DNA from: SAR116 cluster bacterium AG-325-I21
Lineage (GTDB): Bacteria; Pseudomonadota; Alphaproteobacteria; Puniceispirillales; Puniceispirillaceae
Reading direction: 5' to 3'
Length of the DNA: 33,596 bases
NCBI GenBank assembly: GCA_003282865.1
Contig: QBYK01000019.1
Coordinates: 1-33,596 of the forward strand
Both the position numbers and the translations under genes were made by a program. Each line of letters begins with the position of its first letter. Within the stretch, counting starts at the first letter, position 1. Under the pieces are notes generated by a model. The model worked only from the letters and a program-made list of their open reading frames with translations. It was not told the origin of the DNA and did no database searches. Positions 1-7,930 of the stretch are shown piece by piece.

Positions 1-2
1 AA

Positions 3-776
3 CACGTTTCCAAAACGACCGAATGTGGGATGACATTCGCAGTTTTTATTCCACCAACAAAAGAAACCCCACCACCAGTTTTGTGGTATTTATCCGGACT
101 TACGTGTAACCATTCTAATGTTATGGAAAAAGGTGAATACCGGAAAATTGCAGCAGAACTCGGAATTACTATCATTTGTCCAGACACCAGCCCGCGAGGA
201 GACGATGTCCCTGATGAGAAAGATAATTGGCAGTTTGGTTCAGGCGCCGGCTTTTACTTAGATGCTACTCAGCCACCATTTTCAGTAAACTACAATATGT
301 CTTCCTACATATTAAATGAATTAACAGAATTAATTGATAAAAGGTTCAACGTTGATATGAGCAGGCAAGGAATATTTGGGCATTCAATGGGAGGCCATGG
401 TGCGCTGACTATGGCTCTAAAAAACCCAAAAAGATTTAAAAGTTGTTCTGCATTTGCGCCAATTTCTCAACCCACGACTGCAAATTGGTCAATGCCAGCA
501 TTTCAAAAGTATTTGGGACAAAATAATGACGAATGGCGAAAATACGATGCAGTTTCGTTGATTGAGGACGGTCACCTCTTCCCAGAGTTTTTAATTGACC
601 AAGGGAAAGCTGACAGTTTTCTCGAGGAAGGTTTAAGACCTTGGCTATTGGCTGATGCTTGCAAGAACGCGGGAATAGAAATTAAATTACGAATGCACGA
701 AAATTATGATCATTCATATTTCTTTATTTCAACTTTCATGGAAGATCATTTGCACTGGCACTTTTCACGTCTTTAA
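3..776 (+). CDS. fghA: S-formylglutathione hydrolase, 5'-truncated by window edge
   Basis: Esterase D family hydrolase that cleaves S-formylglutathione to formate and glutathione in glutathione-dependent formaldehyde oxidation (cytosolic). The first ATG is at 30, but the frame is open from position 3 and the residues before it (HVSKTTECG) match the family's N-terminal region, so the true start is outside the window. Numbering from the ATG, the nucleophile Ser119 lies in GHSMGG, Asp195 in the DQGKADSFL segment and His228 in NYDHSYFF; the spacing fits the known Ser-Asp-His triad. The oxyanion-region motif SGLTC is also present. About 20-30 N-terminal residues are probably missing. The usual partner, glutathione-dependent formaldehyde dehydrogenase, may lie just upstream but is not visible. 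A cytochrome gene follows 49 bases later; a functional link to it is not obvious. Confidence 0.93.
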   Translation, partial: HVSKTTECGMTFAVFIPPTKETPPPVLWYLSGLTCNHSNVMEKGEYRKIAAELGITIICPDTSPRGDDVPDEKDNWQFGSGAGFYLDATQPPFSVNYNMSSYILNELTELIDKRFNVDMSRQGIFGHSMGGHGALTMALKNPKRFKSCSAFAPISQPTTANWSMPAFQKYLGQNNDEWRKYDAVSLIEDGHLFPEFLIDQGKADSFLEEGLRPWLLADACKNAGIEIKLRMHENYDHSYFFISTFMEDHLHWHFSRL

Positions 777-825
777 AAAAATGGCAAACTTTTTTTATTG
801 GTAGATTGGTAGTAAGAGGAAAATT

Positions 826-1155
826 ATGGCCCGTATACTAATAACTTTTGCGGCTTCAGCATTTATCATGATGGGATCAATTGAATACAGCCATGCTGAC
901 GACTTTTTCAAAAACGCTGACATTGCTTATGGAGAATATCTAGCTGGTGAGTGTGTGACTTGTCATCGGAGTGGCTCTTCTGAAGGCAGTATTCCAAATA
1001 TTGCTGGAGTTAACGCTAAAATAATTGCTTCCGCATTGCATGCATTTCAAACAAAAGAAAGAGAAAATAAAGTCATGCAATTAGTTGCAGAGAGACTCGA
1101 TAATGAACAAATTGCCTCACTTGCAGTTTATTTTGCCTCATTAACATCTGACTAA
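826..1155 (+). CDS. Single-haem c-type cytochrome, FccA/SoxE-like partner of the next gene
   Basis: Small periplasmic cytochrome of 109 residues, likely the electron-accepting subunit of a flavocytochrome c sulfide dehydrogenase. A signal peptide spans residues 1 to about 24 and ends in SHA before DD. One haem-binding motif, CVTCH, lies at 43-47; Met84 in the helix before the C-terminus is a candidate axial ligand. The size fits a one-domain cytochrome c553/FccA type better than SoxX or SoxA. The ribosome site AAGAGG lies a few bases before the ATG. The next gene encodes the flavoprotein subunit 129 bases downstream, so the two probably form one transcription unit, as fccAB or soxEF do elsewhere. 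The exact subfamily is inferred from context, because short cytochromes are hard to tell apart. Confidence 0.85.
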   Translation: MARILITFAASAFIMMGSIEYSHADDFFKNADIAYGEYLAGECVTCHRSGSSEGSIPNIAGVNAKIIASALHAFQTKERENKVMQLVAERLDNEQIASLAVYFASLTSD

Positions 1156-1284
1156 TTGAGTGGGATAATCTAATTATATGCATAAATTTCTATGTATGTC
1201 TTGTTTTCTTTCTATCTTGAAAAATGTTTTCTAACATTATTATTAATTTTAATAATTAACACTTGTTTTTTAGTGGGAGGAAAC

Positions 1285-2550
1285 ATGTCAAATTTTTCAC
1301 GAAGAAAATTTACAACCGGCTTGGCTGTAGGTTCAGCAATTCTTGCTGCACCCTCATTAGCTTTTGGCGCACGGCCGCGTGTTGTGGTAGTTGGCGGTGG
1401 TGCGGGCGGCGCAACAGCGTCTCGTTACATCGCAAAGGATAGCAAAGGCGCCGTCGACGTAACATTAGTTGAAGCATCAAAACGCTACTATACTTGCTTT
1501 TACTCCAATTTATATCTTGGCGGCTTTAGAAACTACGCTTCAATAGGTCATAATTATTACGGTCTTGCTGTAAATAACGGTGTAAATGTTGTTCACGAAT
1601 GGGCAACATCGGTTGATAATGGAGCTAAAACTTTAAATTTAGGCTCTGGCGGTTCAATTACTTATGATAAACTGGTGTTATCTCCAGGAATTTCGTTGAA
1701 ATATGATAGCTTACCTAATTATTCTCCTGAAGTGCAAAGCCGTATGCCTCATGCTTGGACTTCAGGAACACAAGTCCAGTTGCTTCGTAACCAGGTCATG
1801 AATATGAAAAAAGGTGGTACCTTTGTAATGGTACCTCCACCAAACCCCTATCGGTGCCCACCTGGCCCATACGAACGGGTTTCAATGATTGCTCACCTTT
1901 TCAAGCAGACCAACCCAACTGCAAAAATCATCATTCTTGATCCCAAGGCAAAATTCTCAAAAATGGGCCTATTTACAGCTGGATGGGACAAGCATTATCC
2001 TGGAATGATTGAATGGATTGATCCAGACACGCACGGCGGAATAAAGTCTATAAACGCAGAAAAAATGGAGTTTGAGACTGATCTGGACACATTTAAAGCG
2101 GATGCGGCTTGTGTGGTGCCTGGACAACGTGCAGGAACAATCGCGCAGAGTGCTGGGGTAACCGACGGTGATTGGGCACCAATTATCCCTGCAACAATGG
2201 CTTCAAAGGCTGACCCTAATATTTATGTGTTAGGTGATGCGTCCGTTGCTTCGTCGATGCCGAAGTCAGGTTTCTCTGCTAATAGTCAGGCAAAGGTAGC
2301 AGCGAACGCTATCCGTGGTGAACTGACCGGCAGCAGAGTGTTCAAGCCTCGTTTTGCAAATACGTGCTGGTCACTTGTTGCAACAAATGACGGCATCAAA
2401 GTTGGGGCAAACTATAAAGCTGGTCCAGAAAAAATTGATGTTGTGGATAAATTTATTTCACAAGGTGGTGAGAGCGCTGATGTTCGTAAGGCCACTTATC
2501 AGGAGTCAATAGGTTGGTATGAAGGTATTACAACCGATATGTTCTCTTAA
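1285..2550 (+). CDS. fccB: Flavocytochrome c sulfide dehydrogenase, flavoprotein subunit (FccB/SoxF)
   Basis: Periplasmic FAD enzyme oxidising sulfide to sulfur and passing electrons to the cytochrome encoded upstream. I chose the ATG at 1285 because a strong GGGAGGAAAC precedes it and it gives a twin-arginine signal (SRRKFTTG), exporting a folded FAD protein. A dinucleotide-binding motif, VVGGGAGG, lies at residues 35-42. Cys71 (about residue 42 after cleavage) fits the covalent FAD cysteine of the Allochromatium enzyme. Cys191 in YRCPPGPYER and Cys361 in ANTCW fit the redox disulfide pair. The FAD-contact segment YVLGDAS is at 314-320. Length, 421 residues, is normal. A terminator follows at 2573. 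The convergent sox genes suggest a role complementary to thiosulfate oxidation. In Paracoccus-type clusters the same protein is called SoxF. Confidence 0.93.
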   Translation: MSNFSRRKFTTGLAVGSAILAAPSLAFGARPRVVVVGGGAGGATASRYIAKDSKGAVDVTLVEASKRYYTCFYSNLYLGGFRNYASIGHNYYGLAVNNGVNVVHEWATSVDNGAKTLNLGSGGSITYDKLVLSPGISLKYDSLPNYSPEVQSRMPHAWTSGTQVQLLRNQVMNMKKGGTFVMVPPPNPYRCPPGPYERVSMIAHLFKQTNPTAKIIILDPKAKFSKMGLFTAGWDKHYPGMIEWIDPDTHGGIKSINAEKMEFETDLDTFKADAACVVPGQRAGTIAQSAGVTDGDWAPIIPATMASKADPNIYVLGDASVASSMPKSGFSANSQAKVAANAIRGELTGSRVFKPRFANTCWSLVATNDGIKVGANYKAGPEKIDVVDKFISQGGESADVRKATYQESIGWYEGITTDMFS

Positions 2551-2572
2551 ACCTGGATTAAAATTGCAAAAG

Positions 2573-2596
2573 GGCAGCGGCAGCTGCCTTTTTTTT
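2573..2596 (+). terminator. Rho-independent terminator after fccB
   Basis: Perfect 6-bp stem GGCAGC/GCTGCC (2573-2578 and 2583-2588) with loop GGCA, followed by eight T. It lies 22 bases after the fccB stop and separates fccAB from the convergent soxB gene. On the other strand the T-tract is short, so it is mainly a + strand terminator. Confidence 0.9.
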
Positions 2597-2618
2597 ATCA
2601 TAAAACAATATCGTAAAA

Positions 2619-4313
2619 CTAAGAAAAACCAGTAACTTTAACGTAATCTGTGGCAGAGGGCTGTATAATTTTTTTACGAGTAATATATTCTTCGAGCACA
2701 TCGTAAATGGCTGGCCCCTTCGTTTTGGGATTGATCGATGCCCAACCGCCAACAGTATATTTCTTGTCAGACTCTAGAGGCTCTCCAGTTCTGCTCATAA
2801 CCATATTCTGGATTCGTTTACCTATCAGTTCCTTTGGAGCACACTCGTAAGACACGCCACCTACCCTCACCATGTCCCCTCCTTGTTGGTAATATGGGTT
2901 GGGATTGAAAAGATTATCACAAACATCCTCAAGCATGTTCTTAAGCTGTTCACCAGTCATGTGAGTGCGGTAAACGGCAGGATAATTCATGGAAGTTTGC
3001 GTATAGATATCATCGATAGTAATTGGTTGTGCCGGGAGAAGAGTTGTACCCCATCGAAAACCCGGACTCAGCGCAATTTCTACATCTTTCTGCTCACGAA
3101 TAGCATCACAAATAACGTTGTCCCAGCTACCATTAAAATTGCCACGACGATATAATAGTGCGCCCGATTGACCAACGATGCGGCGACATTCTTTTTCATA
3201 AGGTGCGCGCAGTTCACCAATCAACTTGCTCATTTCGGGATCCGGAGAAATTACATCAGAAAATATAGGAATGAGAGTGGAATTAGCGTCAACAACCTCT
3301 CCACCACTCACGTTTAAATCAATTCTGCCAAGATATTTGCCGTGTGAGCCAGATGATAAGATAAGTGTGTTATTAATACGGATGGCCTCAGGTACGGCAT
3401 CATGGGTGTGGCCCGTTAATATAACGTCAATGCCAGTTATTTCAGATGCCAATTGCTGGTCAACATCAAATCCGTTATGTGACAGTAAAACAACTACTGC
3501 AGCACCTTTACCCCGTGCCTCATCAACATTCTTTTGAATTTCGTCAGGCCTTATACCAAAGGACCACCCCTCAATTAAATGACTTGGGTTTGAAATTGGC
3601 GTGTAGGGAAAATGCTGGCCAATCACAGCCACCCTGACCCCACCTTTCTCAAAGTAGGCAGTGCTATCAAAAACACGCTCCTCCCATTCAGTGTCGAAAC
3701 AATTACTTCCAAGAAAAGGATAGTCCATTTCATCAATGAGCTCTTCAACACGATCTTTACCAAAAGTAAATTCCCAATGTCCAACCATTGCGTCTGGTCG
3801 AAGTGCTCTCATAGCAGTGACCATATCGGCGCCCTGTGTCTTCAGCGAAGTGTAAGAACCCTGCCATGTATCCCCCCCATCTAAGAGCAAAACTTTGTCA
3901 TCACCGCGTTCCGCTCTGATTGCTTTGATTAGGGTAGATGTTCTATCTAAACCACCCAGTTTACCGTAAGCTCTCGCCAAAGAAACGTAATCAACCATCG
4001 TATGCGCGTAGGCATAGGCAGAGCCTGCTGGAATATTAAAATGCTCCAAGAATTCAGTGCCAACTAGATGTGGGGGAACGCCTTCAAAGGCACCAACGCC
4101 ATAGTTTTCTGACGGCGGTCGGAAATAAACAGGATTTAGTTGTCCATGCATATCGGTTAAGTGTAACAGTGTTACTTGACCTTTAGACTTGAATTTTAAC
4201 AGATCATTTTGGGTAAGGTGCTGTTGCGCAGCAGCCCTCGCAAAATTTGAGGTGCCAGCAAAATAAGACGCACTTACTGCAGCTAATTGAAGAAATTCGC
4301 GACGTGACCGCAT
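2619..4313 (-). CDS. soxB: Thiosulfohydrolase SoxB
   Basis: Periplasmic dimanganese thiosulfohydrolase of the Sox system; it releases sulfate from the cysteine-S-thiosulfonate carried by SoxY. It has a twin-arginine signal at the N-terminus (RSRREFLQLAA). The metallophosphoesterase/5'-nucleotidase fold motifs appear in order: HLTDMHGQ (51-58), LDGGDTWQGS (144-153), the SoxB-typical GHWEFTFG (178-185), LLSHNG (276-281) and LTGHTHD (299-305). The C-terminal 5'-nucleotidase domain follows. Length 564 is usual. The ATG at 4313 has AAGGG upstream. It is the last gene of the - strand sox run, separated from soxD by 184 bases containing a hairpin; in many clusters soxB precedes soxCD, so the order here differs. 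It converges on fccB. Confidence 0.97.
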   Translation of the reverse strand: MRSRREFLQLAAVSASYFAGTSNFARAAAQQHLTQNDLLKFKSKGQVTLLHLTDMHGQLNPVYFRPPSENYGVGAFEGVPPHLVGTEFLEHFNIPAGSAYAYAHTMVDYVSLARAYGKLGGLDRTSTLIKAIRAERGDDKVLLLDGGDTWQGSYTSLKTQGADMVTAMRALRPDAMVGHWEFTFGKDRVEELIDEMDYPFLGSNCFDTEWEERVFDSTAYFEKGGVRVAVIGQHFPYTPISNPSHLIEGWSFGIRPDEIQKNVDEARGKGAAVVVLLSHNGFDVDQQLASEITGIDVILTGHTHDAVPEAIRINNTLILSSGSHGKYLGRIDLNVSGGEVVDANSTLIPIFSDVISPDPEMSKLIGELRAPYEKECRRIVGQSGALLYRRGNFNGSWDNVICDAIREQKDVEIALSPGFRWGTTLLPAQPITIDDIYTQTSMNYPAVYRTHMTGEQLKNMLEDVCDNLFNPNPYYQQGGDMVRVGGVSYECAPKELIGKRIQNMVMSRTGEPLESDKKYTVGGWASINPKTKGPAIYDVLEEYITRKKIIQPSATDYVKVTGFS

Positions 4314-4377
4314 AAAAGACCCTTACGATATTTATTAGTTTCAATTGCCAGTGAAGCATTCGATGCGGCATGTACCA

Positions 4378-4406
4378 AAGTGAATATCCTTTTGGATGTT
4401 TCACTT
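4378..4406. promoter_or_regulatory. Hairpin/inverted repeat between soxD and soxB
   Basis: Inverted repeat AAGTGAA (4378-4384) / TTCACTT (4400-4406) with an inner ATCC/GGAT pair and a TTTT loop. It lies in the 184-base gap upstream of soxB. There is no T-tract after it on the - strand, so it is not an ordinary terminator. It could be an operator, or an RNA element affecting soxB expression relative to soxCD. Function unknown. Confidence 0.45.
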
Positions 4407-4497
4407 CATTATGAATTTGGTATATCCATTGTGCATCTATAATGCTATTTATTTTCTAAGAGCACTAACAACAAAACAGAAAATGAAGTAATAAAAA

Positions 4498-5157
4498 TTA
4501 ACTCTCACTTTCTGGCGTCACATCAATGTCTCTGGCCCTACCTTTGATTTGTGTCGGGACATCACAATCTTTCATACACGGGTTACCAAAAATGGGCTGC
4601 GCATCAGGTCGAGGATCAGGCATCAAAAACCCACCATGATTAGGCATTTCAATTTTCCCAATATTCGAATGATTAAGTTCATATTCAGCGTCTATAATAT
4701 CACTCATATTCAACAAATAGGCAACAATCTGGTAGGTCTCATCATGAGTAAGCGACTGAGCCTCACCAAATGGCATTGCGCGGTAAATATAATCATACAT
4801 TGTTGAAGCGTACGGCCAATAACTCCCAGTAGTTTTAACCGGGTCATGGCTTGATAGTGTACCCTCGCCCCCAACCAATGCCGGCCAATTGTCAACAGCC
4901 TCTCCAAAATCACCGTGACAAGATGCACAGCGGTCAGTATACACTTCTTCCCCGCTAATAGCATTACCGGCTCCAATTGGCGCCCCCAGCCCATCTGGAC
5001 GAACGTCAATATCCCACCCTGCCACCTGCTTTGCAGTGGCGACCAGGCCCAAGTTAAATGGGCGCTGTTCTGCAAACACTTGAGAAAATGATAGTTGGGC
5101 AAGCATAAAGCCTATGATTAATAAGCCTGCCTTCTTTTGCTTAGCCAAGCCTAACAT
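4498..5157 (-). CDS. soxD: SoxD-type cytochrome c with a single haem domain
   Basis: Cytochrome subunit of sulfane dehydrogenase SoxCD, taking electrons from the SoxC molybdenum centre in the periplasm. I chose the ATG at 5157 because it yields a clean signal peptide (KQKKAGLLIIGF... to VFA-EQ, residues 1-29); the longer frame to 5202 adds residues unlike a signal. One haem motif CASCH (77-81), with Met128 in RAMPFGEAQSL as likely axial ligand. The C-terminal segment with CMKDC (194-198) and the IDVTPE ending resembles the region after the first haem domain of Paracoccus SoxD. At 219 residues it is much shorter than the classical diheme SoxD (about 380) and lacks the second cytochrome domain. 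It overlaps the end of soxC by 17 bases, indicating translational coupling. Confidence 0.9.
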   Translation of the reverse strand: MLGLAKQKKAGLLIIGFMLAQLSFSQVFAEQRPFNLGLVATAKQVAGWDIDVRPDGLGAPIGAGNAISGEEVYTDRCASCHGDFGEAVDNWPALVGGEGTLSSHDPVKTTGSYWPYASTMYDYIYRAMPFGEAQSLTHDETYQIVAYLLNMSDIIDAEYELNHSNIGKIEMPNHGGFLMPDPRPDAQPIFGNPCMKDCDVPTQIKGRARDIDVTPESES

Positions 5158-6415
5158 TATCCACGCTTCCGTCTTTGTTGACCATCCAAGTCGCGATTGC
5201 ATTATTATGATAAATAGAATTCACACCTCTCTCTGCCTGGAGCGCTTGAATAGTTGGCTGGATATAACCCGTTTCATCAATAGCACGCGACTGAATAAAC
5301 ATCTCCTCACCATTCCATTCGAAAGGCATGGTAAACCTGACAAGTGACTTGTCCAGCACCGGCCCATGTAATTCAGCAGTCCGCCAGTTACGTCCGGCAT
5401 CCAATGATACGTCCACTCGTCTGATTTTACCTCGCCCAGACCATGCAATCCCCTTTAAAAGCTGAACACCTTTATTATTTATCGCCTTTTCTGGGCAAGG
5501 TGATGTGACAACGGATTTTGCTTCCATTACCCAAGTGAACATGCGCGCCTTTCCATCCTTCAGGAGGTCAGTGTATTTTGATGTTTCTTCACGCGCCATA
5601 TATGGCATGTCGCCAAATTCGAGACGGCGAACCCACTTAACCCACATGTTGCCCTCCCACCCGGGTACCACTAAGCGAGCTGGATACCCCTGCTCGGGAC
5701 GGAGCGCCTCTCCATTCATGGCATACGCAACAATACAATCATCTAAAATCTTTTCAATCGGGATAGAACGGGTCATACCAGCAGAGTCCCCACCCTCTGC
5801 TAACACCCATTTTGCTCGTGGGTTAACGCCCACTTCCTGGCAAATATCCGACAAACGCACCCCAGCATATTGAACATTATGCACCATGCCAAAAGTGTAC
5901 TGACACCCGTTCAATTGCGCACCGCGCCATTCCATACCGCCGTTTGCAGCACATTCCAAAAAGTAAAAGCGGTTTGTTTGCGGAAAACGGCGCAAATCAT
6001 CAAGCGTAAATATTAATTGTCGATCTACTAAACCATTTATCATAAGCCTAAAATCAGTGGGGTTAACCTCAGGTACCCCGCCGTGATGTCGTTCAAAACA
6101 CAGCCCATTTGGTGTTACAATACCATCAAGTTCATGAAGCGGTGTAAAGTTAACAGACGACTCCGCACTCGCTGTCAGCCACTCGACATTACGCCGGACA
6201 ACATGGCTCTCAAACTCAGAAGGCATGCCGTATGGGTTTGCATCGACGCCCGGGCCAAGATAAGGCGTCCATTCTGGTACATTTGGTGGCAAATTATCAG
6301 GATTCACCTCATCAGCACCTGCCGAACTTAAAACTGATGCGGCACCCAAAGCGGTTGCTCCCCCCAATAACGAGCGCCGAGATAGTGAGAGGGTTCGATC
6401 ATGTTTTTTAGCCAT
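5141..6415 (-). CDS. soxC: Sulfane dehydrogenase molybdopterin subunit SoxC
   Basis: Periplasmic sulfite-oxidase-family molybdoenzyme that oxidises the sulfane sulfur left on SoxY after SoxB action. The start at 6415 has AAAAGG upstream and gives the twin-arginine signal LSRRSLLGGATALG; an earlier in-frame ATG at 6451 has no such support. The molybdenum-ligating cysteine is Cys155 in RFYFLECAANGG, within the oxidoreductase molybdopterin domain, followed by the Mo-co dimerisation domain (roughly residues 290-420; boundaries by eye). 424 residues, typical for SoxC. It lies 97 bases downstream of soxZ and overlaps soxD. Presence of soxCD predicts complete oxidation of thiosulfate to sulfate without sulfur globules. 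Confidence 0.96.
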   Translation of the reverse strand: MAKKHDRTLSLSRRSLLGGATALGAASVLSSAGADEVNPDNLPPNVPEWTPYLGPGVDANPYGMPSEFESHVVRRNVEWLTASAESSVNFTPLHELDGIVTPNGLCFERHHGGVPEVNPTDFRLMINGLVDRQLIFTLDDLRRFPQTNRFYFLECAANGGMEWRGAQLNGCQYTFGMVHNVQYAGVRLSDICQEVGVNPRAKWVLAEGGDSAGMTRSIPIEKILDDCIVAYAMNGEALRPEQGYPARLVVPGWEGNMWVKWVRRLEFGDMPYMAREETSKYTDLLKDGKARMFTWVMEAKSVVTSPCPEKAINNKGVQLLKGIAWSGRGKIRRVDVSLDAGRNWRTAELHGPVLDKSLVRFTMPFEWNGEEMFIQSRAIDETGYIQPTIQALQAERGVNSIYHNNAIATWMVNKDGSVDNVRLG

Positions 6416-6512
6416 GTTTACCTTTTTACTCCGATTATCTCTGATATCCACTGCATAAGTTGGCCATCTCTATGAATTGAAAGCTAGAAGCAGTTTTGAT
6501 AGTTACACAGCG

Positions 6513-6839
6513 TCACGCAATTCTCATGTTTTTTGAGGCTGTGTATTCTTTGCCACCATCCTCAACCCAAATAAAATCAAACGTGCCGGCCTCCTTAACT
6601 CTAAAAGGAAAGACCACAAATGGATTGGACGCCACCGAGGGTTTTAAATCCATATTAAATACCGGTTCACCATTAAATTTGACAGTGAAACTTTTTATAA
6701 TATTACGCGGTATTGTTTTACCATTAGCATCAACGGCTCGCCCGCTATGCATTGGGTGTGAGATTAACGTTTTAATTTCAATAACCTCACCTACACTTGC
6801 TTTTTTCTGTACTTTTACTCGCGCTTTAACTTTTGCCAT
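6513..6839 (-). CDS. soxZ: Sulfur carrier subunit SoxZ
   Basis: Partner of SoxY in the SoxYZ carrier complex that binds sulfur intermediates during thiosulfate oxidation. I placed the start at the ATG at 6839 (MAKVKARVKVQKKA), preceded by AAGGAG at ideal spacing, rather than the upstream ATG at 6863, which lies inside the soxY end. No signal peptide is visible; SoxZ is normally exported together with the Tat-tagged SoxY. The 108-residue length and immunoglobulin-like beta pattern fit the family (HPM...G motif near residue 40, FxWxxDGG near 90-98). It lies 11 bases after soxY, so the two are co-translated. Confidence 0.95.
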   Translation of the reverse strand: MAKVKARVKVQKKASVGEVIEIKTLISHPMHSGRAVDANGKTIPRNIIKSFTVKFNGEPVFNMDLKPSVASNPFVVFPFRVKEAGTFDFIWVEDGGKEYTASKNMRIA

Positions 6840-6850
6840 CTTTTTTCTCC

Positions 6851-7315
6851 TTAACCGCCACATCCACCGATTGTAACTTTGACCTTAGTATCGGCTTTCG
6901 CAAATAGACCATTGGCCATTTCGGCTAGGACAATTACGTTCTGTGTCTTTGATAAACGCATGCGCGTAGTTGCGCCACAAGCTCCCATTGCAGGTGTAAA
7001 GTTAAATTTAGCTACATCGGGTTCTGGGTTTCCATCCGCTAAAACGTAAACTGTTTTTACATGTTCAACTTCACTCATAGGACTTTCAATTTCAAATACA
7101 ATTTTGACTTGGTTACCATTTTCGGCAATTTCAGGCATATCGAGGTAGATATCAATATCGCTAAATTGTTTACCATTTGTTATGTCAGCAATGCGGCTAG
7201 CAACTTTATCGGGACCCGCAAGACTCTCGAGAGGAAATAGAGAACTGGCCATCGCGCTCGTTAAAAGACACATGGCCTCCCGACGCGGTATTAATTTCAT
7301 TTTTTGAGCAACCAT
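6851..7315 (-). CDS. soxY: Sulfur carrier protein SoxY
   Basis: Carries thiosulfate-derived sulfur on a C-terminal swinging-arm cysteine. The protein ends exactly in GGCGG with Cys152, the diagnostic SoxY arm. The N-terminus has a twin-arginine segment (IPRREAMCLLTSAMA), so SoxYZ is likely exported by Tat. The start ATG at 7315 is chosen because AGAGG lies about 9 bases upstream; a TTG at 7321 is too close to that site. 154 residues, normal length. First gene of the soxYZCDB run; the 201 bases before it contain a 16-base palindrome, a likely control site. Confidence 0.96.
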   Translation of the reverse strand: MVAQKMKLIPRREAMCLLTSAMASSLFPLESLAGPDKVASRIADITNGKQFSDIDIYLDMPEIAENGNQVKIVFEIESPMSEVEHVKTVYVLADGNPEPDVAKFNFTPAMGACGATTRMRLSKTQNVIVLAEMANGLFAKADTKVKVTIGGCGG

Positions 7316-7346
7316 ATTCAAACACCTCTAAATTAAGTAATTGCAA

Positions 7347-7362
7347 ACGTTCAGGTGAACGT
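7347..7362. promoter_or_regulatory. 16-base palindrome upstream of soxY, candidate SoxR operator
   Basis: ACGTTCAGGTGAACGT: perfect 7-base inverted halves around GG, 31 bases before the soxY start codon. ArsR-family sulfur repressors (SoxR, BigR, SqrR) bind short inverted repeats near their target promoters, and an ArsR-type gene lies just upstream. Assignment as its operator is inference. Confidence 0.55.
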
Positions 7363-7516
7363 GAAGACACGCATATTCAATTTTTAAGGAACAAAGCCCT
7401 AACAAGTAAACAAAATTAGTATAGAATTTTGATCTTCGATTATCAATTATGCGTTATGAAAAACGCAAGGGGTAATATCACCACATAGTTTTTTCTGTTT
7501 TGTATTTCTAAAAAAA

Positions 7517-7930
7517 TTATTGAGAGATATACTCGGACAGTGCCCAAAAAAACATATCACGGTTTTTGTAACCTACTATTCGGCCAACCTCATCATTTTC
7601 GTTCATTAAAATAAATGTCGGCGTTCCTGAGACCTTTGGAGTCACATCGGTAAAATGTTTGCTGAAAAGGCTTATATCAATTTTGAATAATGGCGCTCTT
7701 TTTGCGTATTCCGTATCGCCATATAGACGTTCAACATCCCTCTCCCAAGCTTTACAAAATACGCACTGGTCTGAAAAAACATAAACTAGACGAAAAAGCC
7801 CATTTTTTTCTGATGCATTTATTGGAGACCCCAGGAATACCAAAACAGAAAACAATACAATCTTAGTCGTCAATATAATCTTCAAGATGAACTGGACAAA
7901 GCCAAGGAAATTAATCGAAAGCCTTGTCAA
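7517..7930 (-). CDS. soxS: SoxS-like periplasmic thioredoxin
   Basis: Thiol-disulfide reductase thought to keep SoxY reactivated by reducing its arm cysteine. The N-terminal hydrophobic segment (about residues 10-35, ending near INA) targets it to the periplasm. The active site is CVFC (56-59) followed by KAWERDVE; a cis-Pro loop GTPTF and a GRIVGYKNRDMFFW tail match SoxS proteins. 137 residues. The start is a TTG at 7930 whose last bases form the TGA stop of soxR (TTGA overlap), with AAGG upstream; no in-frame ATG exists before the signal segment. It forms a soxRS pair, as in Paracoccus. A 201-base gap with a palindrome separates it from soxY. Confidence 0.85.
   Translation of the reverse strand: MTRLSINFLGFVQFILKIILTTKIVLFSVLVFLGSPINASEKNGLFRLVYVFSDQCVFCKAWERDVERLYGDTEYAKRAPLFKIDISLFSKHFTDVTPKVSGTPTFILMNENDEVGRIVGYKNRDMFFWALSEYISQ

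Noticed and set aside
798-813. Tandem ATTGGTAG ATTGGTAG between fghA and the cytochrome gene as another att arm
   Set aside because: It resembles the arm repeats of the scar tails, but there is no tRNA half or core beside it, and 16 bases can match by chance.
826-1155. SoxX identity for the small cytochrome
   Set aside because: Position before fccB, short length and sequence around CVTCH fit an FccA/SoxE-type subunit better; SoxX normally pairs with soxA, which is absent.
7451-7466. GCGTT/AACGC short inverted repeat upstream of soxY as a second operator
   Set aside because: Only 5-base halves with a T-rich interior; no similarity to the strong palindrome at 7347.
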